A stretch of DNA of 64,000 nucleotides from contig CAVGOA010000001.1 of assembly GCA_963630635.1 (NCBI GenBank), forward strand, positions 1 to 64,000. The letters are read 5' to 3'. The notes below the pieces were generated by a model that worked only from the letters and a program-made list of their open reading frames with translations, had not been told where the DNA came from and made no database searches. Origin of the DNA: Paratractidigestivibacter sp963630635 (GTDB lineage Bacteria; Actinomycetota; Coriobacteriia; Coriobacteriales; Atopobiaceae). Positions within the stretch are counted from its first letter, which is position 1. Each line of letters opens with the position of its first letter. The translations under genes were made by a program, and so were the position numbers. This document shows, piece after piece, positions 58,169 through 64,000 of this stretch.

Positions 58169-59730
58169 GCAACCTCACCTGCCTTTCTGGTTCGCGACCC
58201 GGTAAAAGCACGCTTTACCAGGGACATGCACGCGATAAAGATTCCGGTCATAAGAAGGTAGATCGCGGTGACGGTAAGGATGGGCACGTAGGCGTCGTAT
58301 GTGGCGCTGCGAATGACGTCGCCTGCCTTGGTAAGGTCCGCTACTGCGATGTAGCCCACGACTGCCGTGCCCTTCATAAGGTTGATGAGGTTGGAGAAGT
58401 ACCCCGTGATAGAAGTGCGGGCAGCTTGCGGCAAGACGATGCCCAGGAATGTTTGGCGCGGGGTGAGGCCCGATGCCAAGCCAGCCTCGCGCTGACCGGG
58501 GTCGACGCTGCGAATGCCTCCCTCGAACAGCTGCTCAAGGTAGGCTGCAAAGACCAGGCCAAAACCCACGGAAGCTACCAGCACGTTGTTGGCCTTGAGG
58601 CCTGCAAAGACAATGTAGTAGAGGACCATAAGCACCACGACGACGGGTAGGCCCTGTGCCAGGCCCGAGTAGACGCGAGCAAAGGCGCGGGCCGCTCGGC
58701 TGCGCGACAATGCGGCGGCGCAGAGAAGGGCTCCCAGCACGTTTGCCAGCGCAAAACCGGCGAAGGTAATGATCAGGGTCGTGCCTAGACCGGCCAGGAT
58801 GCTCTTCCAGCGATCCTGGTCAACCAGAGTGCGGCGGATGCCCGTCAAAAGGGGATTCTCGCCGCTTTGGCCCGAGTCGGCGCCTTGACCGTCGGCCGTG
58901 GAGCTAACGACCTCGTCTGCTTCGAAATCCGATGCGCGCACGATTGGTACTATGGCCTGCGTGTAGTAGAAGTCTGAGTACAGCACGCTTTGGGCGCGCT
59001 CTTGGGTGTAGGCGATTTGGCCGGCGGCCAAGTCATAGACGCCGGAAGCGATTCCCGAGAGCCCCCCGGCAAAGTCGGTGTTCTCGATTTCAAGGCCATA
59101 GCCATTTGTCTTGCAAAAGCCCGCGGCAATCGCGATGTCCAGGCCAGCGTTTTGCCCATTGAGCTCCATGGAGAAGGGCTTCAAGGTGTTTGACGTTGCC
59201 ATATGAAGCGTGCCGTTCTCGCCGCTTGACGGGATATCGATATTTTCCCAGTCATTGGGCACAAGCCAGTATTCCTGCAGGCGCTTAAGCTCGCCGGAGT
59301 TCGTAATTTCCTGCAGATAGGCGTTGAACTCGGCGCGCAAGTCCTCGCCCTTCTGGGTCTTGGGAAAAATTGTGCCGATATCGTAGGTCTTAAGGGTGTT
59401 ATCGAGATAGCCAAGGTCGGGACAATCCTGGGCCATAAAGCAGTAGTTGACCGTCGACAAAACGAAGTAATCGATTTTCTTGGACTGAAGGGCCAGAAGG
59501 ATGTCGGTCATCGAGTTGAAGTACAAGATCTCTGCATCCGGCACGGTCTGTTTGATTATCTCGTCTTGTGGCGTGCCCGTCATGACGCCGGCGGTCTTGC
59601 CGTCAAGCTTTGCTGCCACTTCGGTGTCTGCGGCGGTTTGGTTTGCTGCGGCGGCAGGCATAACCTGTGCCATGGAAAAGAGCACCCCGGCGAGAAGAAC
59701 GCACAGGATGCGGGTCATTGCTTTTTTCAT
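58165..59730 (-). CDS. Fused solute-binding protein and permease of an amino acid ABC transporter
   Basis: A 521-residue fusion: a signal peptide (about 1-28), two family 3 binding segments in series (about 30-165, then 172-270), and a HisM/GlnP-type permease (about 300-515) with the loop G-L-T-P-R-Q-T-F near residue 429. The start K-K-A-M-T-R-I-L follows AAGGAACC. The first binding segment lacks the usual N-terminal strand, so it may be a partial or specialised domain. With the ATPase gene overlapping by four bases, this forms a complete importer in two polypeptides. Confidence 0.88.
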   Translation of the reverse strand: MKKAMTRILCVLLAGVLFSMAQVMPAAAANQTAADTEVAAKLDGKTAGVMTGTPQDEIIKQTVPDAEILYFNSMTDILLALQSKKIDYFVLSTVNYCFMAQDCPDLGYLDNTLKTYDIGTIFPKTQKGEDLRAEFNAYLQEITNSGELKRLQEYWLVPNDWENIDIPSSGENGTLHMATSNTLKPFSMELNGQNAGLDIAIAAGFCKTNGYGLEIENTDFAGGLSGIASGVYDLAAGQIAYTQERAQSVLYSDFYYTQAIVPIVRASDFEADEVVSSTADGQGADSGQSGENPLLTGIRRTLVDQDRWKSILAGLGTTLIITFAGFALANVLGALLCAAALSRSRAARAFARVYSGLAQGLPVVVVLMVLYYIVFAGLKANNVLVASVGFGLVFAAYLEQLFEGGIRSVDPGQREAGLASGLTPRQTFLGIVLPQAARTSITGYFSNLINLMKGTAVVGYIAVADLTKAGDVIRSATYDAYVPILTVTAIYLLMTGIFIACMSLVKRAFTGSRTRKAGEVA

Positions 59731-59746
59731 TGCGGTTCCTTGGGAG

Positions 59747-61078
59747 TTAGGCACGTTTGAGGATGGTGACCGTCTCGACGTGGAAGGTCTGGGGGAAGAG
59801 GTCGACCGGGGTCACGCTCACCGGGGCAAAGACGCCCTCGTCGATAAAGCGGGCGAGGTCGCGGGCCAGCGTCGCGGGATCGCACGAGACATAGGCGATG
59901 GCGCGCGCCGGCTGGTCACAGAGCTGCTCGACGACCTCTGGGGCAAGCCCCGCGCGGGGCGGATCGACCACGATGACGTCGGCGTCGGTGTAGGGAAACT
60001 CGCGCCCGGCGTCGCCGCCGATGGCGTCCACGTTGTCGAGGTTGTTCTTCTCCAGGTTGCGGCGCAAATCGCGCACGGCCGGGCCGTAGGACTCGACGGC
60101 CGAGACATACGCGCAGCGCTGGGCCAAAGGCACGGTGAAGGTGCCGGCGCCGCAGTAGAGGTCCATGGCCTCGTCGTCTGCCTGGGGGTCAAGGCCTTCG
60201 ATCACAAGCTCGACGAGTTTCTCGGCACCTTTGGTGTTTACCTGGAAAAACGACGGGGCCGAGACGCGCATGCGGTTGCCGGCCACAAGCTCTTCCCAGC
60301 AGCCTTTGCCCGAAAGGCACTCGACGCCGGCGATCTTGCGGGCCTTGGCCGGGCCCTTCTGCATGACGCGCGAGACCGAGGTGGGCTTAAGCGCGTCGCC
60401 TAGCACCTTGGCCACCTGGGCGCGCGGGAAGGCACCGGGGCGGTTCCATAGCGCGACCTCGACGTCCTTGGTGCGCGCCGAGGCGCGAATGCCCACGCGC
60501 TCAAGACCCAGGTCGTTGGAGCCCGCCAGGTATGACAGGGCGCCCGCCACCGATTTGACGGCTCCTTGGTAGCGCTTGGAGAGAAGGGCGCAGGTCTTGA
60601 CGTTGACCACGCCGGTCCCCGCCTGGGCGTGCATCCCCAGGCGCACGCGGCCTGCCTGCTCGGTCACAGCAAGCTCGACCTTGTTGCGGTAGCCCCAGGG
60701 CTCCGAGGGCGACTCGCAGGGTGCGACCAGGGCCTCGGCGGCTTCGCGGTCCATGTGGCCCACGCGCACGAGTTGGTCGACGACGCCCTCGCGCTTGGTC
60801 GCGGCCTGCAGCTTGTAGTCCATGGCGGCCCAGGGGCAGCCGCCGCAGACGCCCACGTAGGGGCAGGCGGGAACGACGCGCGAGGGCGACGCCTCGACGA
60901 CCTCCAGCACGTGGGCCTTGGCATAGCTCTTGGCCTCGGAGTCTATCTGGGCCAAAACGGTGTCGCCCGTTATGCCCCCTGTGACAAAGACGGCCTTGCC
61001 TTCCTCGGTGTGCGCGATGGCCTCGGGGCCATAGCTCATGCGCTCGATTGTCAAGGTGGTCGTCTGGCCTGCGGTCAT
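59747..61078 (-). CDS. rlmD: 23S rRNA (uracil-5-)-methyltransferase, RlmD/RumA family
   Basis: A 443-residue RNA m5U methyltransferase. Residues 5-60 are a TRAM domain (M-S-Y-G-P-E-A-I-A-H), C-P-Y-V-G-V-C-G-G-C-P near residue 72 is the iron-sulfur segment, D-L-Y-C-G-A-G-T-F near residue 304 is the SAM-binding motif and Y-V-S-C-D-P-A-T near residue 398 holds the catalytic Cys. Which uracil (U747, U1939 or a tRNA site) is modified cannot be read from the sequence. The gene lies two bases downstream of ppk1. Confidence 0.93.
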   Translation of the reverse strand: MTAGQTTTLTIERMSYGPEAIAHTEEGKAVFVTGGITGDTVLAQIDSEAKSYAKAHVLEVVEASPSRVVPACPYVGVCGGCPWAAMDYKLQAATKREGVVDQLVRVGHMDREAAEALVAPCESPSEPWGYRNKVELAVTEQAGRVRLGMHAQAGTGVVNVKTCALLSKRYQGAVKSVAGALSYLAGSNDLGLERVGIRASARTKDVEVALWNRPGAFPRAQVAKVLGDALKPTSVSRVMQKGPAKARKIAGVECLSGKGCWEELVAGNRMRVSAPSFFQVNTKGAEKLVELVIEGLDPQADDEAMDLYCGAGTFTVPLAQRCAYVSAVESYGPAVRDLRRNLEKNNLDNVDAIGGDAGREFPYTDADVIVVDPPRAGLAPEVVEQLCDQPARAIAYVSCDPATLARDLARFIDEGVFAPVSVTPVDLFPQTFHVETVTILKRA

Positions 61079-61080
61079 TC

Positions 61081-63471
61081 CTACTCCTGGTCTTGTCCAA
61101 ACAAGGTTTTGAAGCCCTGGCCAATAAGGCCAAAGGCGCGGGAGACGCGTCCCTGCTTCACCTTGTTCTTGATGTTTTTCCTCTTAGCGAGAATAGCAGT
61201 CTCGTCCACGGTGGCGAGCTCGGGTGTGGCCACGGGCACAGAATCTTCCGAGGTGGCGGGCAGCTTTGAGCCGTTGCTGGCGAGGTCGCGGGCGTCCCGC
61301 GCCTTTTGGTAGGCCTCGCTTAGAAGAACCTCTTGGCTGTCGATGTCGCGCTCGCCCTCGGCCCGCGACAGCGGCTCCCAGGTGCCCTGGGCCGTGAGTC
61401 GGCGGGCCTTCACGTTGTCGCTCAGCTGCAGTTCAACGAAGTGGCGCACAATCTGGCGGCAGGCGGGGTCAAGGACCGGGAAGGCGATCTCTACGCGGCG
61501 CTCGGTGTTTCTTGTCATCATGTCTGCGCTGGAGAGATAAATCGTGTCGGCCTCGGCGCCAAACGAGTAGATGCGCGCGTGCTCGAGGAAGCGGCCCACG
61601 ATCTGGCGCACCTCAAGGCCGTCGGTCTTGCCGGGCACGTTGGCCTTGATGCAGCAGATGCCGCGGACAACCATAAGGACCTGCACGCCCGCCTCGCAGG
61701 CCTCGGAGATCTTGTCGATGACGTCGCGGTCGGTGAGCGAGTTCATCTTAAGGAAGATGCGGGCCGGCTGCCCTGCGCGGGCGCGGTTGATCTCGCGATT
61801 CATGCCGCGCATGACCAAAGGCTTCAAGCTCAAGGGAGCAACGCCCAGCTGGCGATACGAGCCGCGCAAGTTGCCCAGGCTCAAGTTGCGGAAGAACGTG
61901 TTGCCGTCGTCCGCGATGCCGGCATCTGCTGTCAAGAGCATGAAGTCGGAGTACAAGCGAGCGGTCTTCTCGTTAAAGTTGCCCGTGCCCAGGCAGGTGA
62001 TGCGGCTTATGCCCGCTGCGTCGTGGTAGGTGATCTGGCAGATCTTGGAGTGGCACTTGAAGCCCTCGGAGCCGTAAATCACGGTGCAGCCGGCATCTTC
62101 CAGTCGCTCGGCCCAGGCGATGTTGTTCGCCTCGTCAAAGCGGGCGCGCAGCTCCATCAGGACCGTTACGTCCTTGCCGTTCTCGGCGGCGGCAATCAGG
62201 CTTTCGCACAGGTGGCTGCTCTTGGCCACGCGGTAGAGGGTGATCTTGATCGAGATGCACGCGTCGTCGGCCGAGGCCTCGCGCAGCAGGCGAAGCAGCG
62301 GGGTCATGGACTCGTACGGGTAGGTGAGAAGGACGTCGTGGTCCTCCACCTGGCCGCGCATAGGTTCGCCCGCGACCACCATGGGCGAGGGTTGAGGCTC
62401 GAACGGGGCAAAGGTGCAGGCGCCGTGCTCAAAATCGGGGATGCTCGACTCAAGGCCGTAGACGTAGCCTAAGGCCAAGGGGCGCGTAACGTGGAAGACA
62501 CGGCGCTCCTCAAGCTCAAGCTCCTCGACGATCAGCGACTCAAGTTGGGGGTTTAAGCTGTCCTGGATCTCAAGGCGCACCGGCTGCAGGCGCTGGCGCA
62601 TCTTGAGGACCTTCTTCATGTGCTGGCGGTAGTCCTCTTCTTCCTCGACGCCCTCATCGTCGGGGTCGATGTCGGCGTTGCGGGTCACGCGAAGCACGGC
62701 CGACTCGGCAGGGGAGTAGTCGCCAAAGCATTGGCCCAGGTTAAGGCGCAAAACGTCTTCTAGCAGGACATACCTAAAGGCCTTAGGCGTCTCGCTCAGC
62801 TTAACCACGCGCGGCTCGGACGTGGGCAGCTCGATGATGCCCAGCATGTTGTCCTCGCCGTTGCCCGAAAGCGAGCAGGCCACGTACAGGCGGCCGTTCT
62901 TGAGATTGGGGAAGGGGTGGCGCGGGTCGACGACCATGGGCGAGACGATGGGCGCCAGGTTCTTGTCAAAGTACTTACTGAGAAGGTCAAGGTCTGCGGT
63001 CGTGAGATCTTGTGTATCCACGCGCACCAGGCCGTGGTTGGCAAGCTCGGCCTCTACGGCGTGCAGGCCCTTCTCGTGGCGCTCGATGAGCTGGGGGAGA
63101 AACGAGAAGATAGACGAGAGCTGCTCGGCCGGGGTCTCGTTGGACTTGTTGTCCTTGGGTTGGTTCTTGAGGGACGCAAGGTCAGAGAGGCCGCCCACGC
63201 GGATCATGAACCACTCATTGAGGTTTGACTCAAAGATCTCGCAGAACTTCAGGCGCTCGAACAAAGGGACCTTCTCGTCAAAGGCCTCGTCAAGCACGCG
63301 GTCGTCAAAACGTAGCCAGCTCAGCTCGCGGTTTTGTGTGTAGGAGTAGTCGCGCGACTCCTTGTCTTTATCCTTTTTCTTGGGCTCTGCCGTATCTGCC
63401 TTGGCGGCTTTTACTGCCTTCTCCTTCTCTTTGTCCTTATCCTTTGCTTTGGGCGTCTTATCTTTAGCCAT
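61081..63471 (-). CDS. ppk1: Polyphosphate kinase 1 with altered phospho-acceptor site
   Basis: A 796-residue PPK1 that builds polyphosphate from ATP. A Lys-rich N-terminal extension (about residues 1-40) precedes N-R-E-L-S-W-L-R-F, the family start. The C1/C2 (PLD-like) domains show L-G-T-G-N-F-N-E-K-T-A-R-L-Y, L-E-H-A-R-I-Y and L-S-S-A-D-M-M-T-R-N. The residue aligned with E. coli His435, the autophosphorylated His, is Cys493 (I-T-C-L-G-T-G), codon TGC at 61993-61995; the His592 equivalent is present. Start: ATG 63471, with AAGAGGTG upstream. The C-terminus is extended with a charged tail. Confidence 0.9.
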   Translation of the reverse strand: MAKDKTPKAKDKDKEKEKAVKAAKADTAEPKKKDKDKESRDYSYTQNRELSWLRFDDRVLDEAFDEKVPLFERLKFCEIFESNLNEWFMIRVGGLSDLASLKNQPKDNKSNETPAEQLSSIFSFLPQLIERHEKGLHAVEAELANHGLVRVDTQDLTTADLDLLSKYFDKNLAPIVSPMVVDPRHPFPNLKNGRLYVACSLSGNGEDNMLGIIELPTSEPRVVKLSETPKAFRYVLLEDVLRLNLGQCFGDYSPAESAVLRVTRNADIDPDDEGVEEEEDYRQHMKKVLKMRQRLQPVRLEIQDSLNPQLESLIVEELELEERRVFHVTRPLALGYVYGLESSIPDFEHGACTFAPFEPQPSPMVVAGEPMRGQVEDHDVLLTYPYESMTPLLRLLREASADDACISIKITLYRVAKSSHLCESLIAAAENGKDVTVLMELRARFDEANNIAWAERLEDAGCTVIYGSEGFKCHSKICQITYHDAAGISRITCLGTGNFNEKTARLYSDFMLLTADAGIADDGNTFFRNLSLGNLRGSYRQLGVAPLSLKPLVMRGMNREINRARAGQPARIFLKMNSLTDRDVIDKISEACEAGVQVLMVVRGICCIKANVPGKTDGLEVRQIVGRFLEHARIYSFGAEADTIYLSSADMMTRNTERRVEIAFPVLDPACRQIVRHFVELQLSDNVKARRLTAQGTWEPLSRAEGERDIDSQEVLLSEAYQKARDARDLASNGSKLPATSEDSVPVATPELATVDETAILAKRKNIKNKVKQGRVSRAFGLIGQGFKTLFGQDQE

Positions 63472-63550
63472 TGCGGTCACCTCTTATATAAAACGTTTGC
63501 CGTTTGCGGCGGTTTGCTTTGAATATGTAAATGATAGCAGCCAACACGGT

Positions 63551-63601
63551 GCGCAACGGGTCCTTTGGGTTAAGGTTGTGTCAAGAACGAAGGACTTGCG
63601 C
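63551..63601 (+). promoter_or_regulatory. Inverted repeat before arcA
   Basis: GCGCAA and GTCCTT (63551-63565, separated by CGG) match AAGGACTTGCGC (63590-63601), giving a 12-bp stem with a 3-base bulge. It lies 38 bases before the arcA start and may be an operator or a leader RNA structure. Confidence 0.35.
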
Positions 63602-63639
63602 GGTAGGGTTTGGCCCCGTCGCGCCGGAAGGACACGCAT

Positions 63640-64000
63640 ATGTCTTGTGGTCTTCATATACGCTCCGAGATCGGGCCCCTGAAAAAGGTGATGCTGCACC
63701 GTCCCGGAGACGAGCTTTTGAACCTCTCGCCCGATAACCTGGCTCCGCTGCTCTTTGATGACATCCCGTTTTTGCAGGTTGCCCAGGCCGAACACGATGC
63801 CTTCGCGCAGATGCTGCGCGACGAGGGCGTCGAGGTCGTCTACCTGGACCAGCTGGTGGCAGAGGCCCTGCGCGCCTGCCCGGATGCCCGCCACGAGCTG
63901 GTGGGCCGCTGGCTCATGGAGTGCGGCGTCTGTGGCAGGGGAGTGCTCGAGGCCTTAGACGAGCTTCTCGCCGGAATCGCAGAGCCCGTGGCCCTGGTCG
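63640..64000 (+). CDS. arcA: Arginine deiminase (5' part)
   Basis: The first 120 residues of an arginine deiminase, which hydrolyses arginine to citrulline and ammonia as the first step of the ADI pathway. S-E-I-G-P-L-K-K-V-M-L-H-R-P-G-D-E-L near residues 9-26 is the family start, followed by L-F-D-D-I-P-F-L near residue 42 and A-E-H-D-A-F. The gene runs off the right edge; the catalytic Cys and His are not visible. The ATG at 63640 follows GGAAGGAC. Confidence 0.94.
   Translation, partial: MSCGLHIRSEIGPLKKVMLHRPGDELLNLSPDNLAPLLFDDIPFLQVAQAEHDAFAQMLRDEGVEVVYLDQLVAEALRACPDARHELVGRWLMECGVCGRGVLEALDELLAGIAEPVALV

Noticed and set aside
1..64000. tRNA, rRNA, CRISPR arrays, insertion sequences, prophage
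   Set aside because: Reading the intergenic stretches on both strands gave no cloverleaf, repeat-spacer array, transposase or phage gene.

Overview
The window is about 60% G+C and is almost entirely coding, with short gaps and many ATGA or TGATG overlaps. Gene content and protein style suggest an anaerobic, gut-type actinobacterium of the class Coriobacteriia (Atopobiaceae/Coriobacteriaceae-like). Supporting features are ATP-type PEP carboxykinase, anaerobic cobalamin synthesis, a propanediol-type microcompartment, arginine deiminase and double-glycine peptides. The taxon is an inference; no rRNA or tRNA gene is present to fix it.

Layout. 1-3747: end of an aldose-1-epimerase-like gene, pckA, two duplicated small double-glycine peptide genes with matching promoters and terminators, and a DUF1015 gene. 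3984-16768: a 13-gene cobalamin operon (cbiF D L G H ET A B, cobD, cbiP, cobA, cbiC, cbiJ). 16987-22317: an exported (Tat signal plus lipobox) CbiK-like chelatase, a secreted protein and a BtuFCD-like ABC importer. 22526-24869: a PocR-domain sensor with a degenerate LytS-like kinase body, then an AraC-type regulator with a degenerate receiver. 25112-42073: a pdu-type microcompartment operon (pduA B C D E G H K J L, eutJ-like, flavoprotein, pduN O P, a membrane protein, pduT U V V' W). 42260-47363: nucleotide-loop assembly genes (cobT U S, a second cobU-like gene, cobC), then pduQ and a second pduU. 47470-51657: pta (minus), glf and a glycosyltransferase (plus), maf (minus). 51682-54937 (minus): a promoter, a c-di-GMP-I (GEMM) riboswitch, a candidate attenuator, a solute-binding lipoprotein and a hybrid histidine kinase. 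54993-63471: a CPBP-like membrane protein, a double-glycine zinc-ribbon protein, a ferredoxin, and a minus-strand run ppk1-rlmD-amino-acid ABC transporter. 63640-end: start of arcA.

How it fits together. Diol dehydratase (PduCDE) needs adenosylcobalamin. The window encodes most of the anaerobic route to it, corrinoid or metallotetrapyrrole import, two kinds of cobalamin adenosyltransferase, and a PocR-type regulator placed directly between the import genes and the pdu operon. PduP, PduL, PduW, PduQ and Pta complete aldehyde disposal to acid (with ATP) and alcohol. Not seen in the window: PduS, PduX, an aquaporin-type PduF, a cytosolic CbiK/CbiX, uroporphyrinogen methyltransferase, a cobalt transporter and BluB.

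Limits. Five N runs interrupt genes (18013-18198, 42505-42863, 44295-44598, 50923-51246, 56105-56330). I saw no tRNA, rRNA, CRISPR array, insertion sequence or phage gene. All family assignments come from reading the sequence, not from searches.
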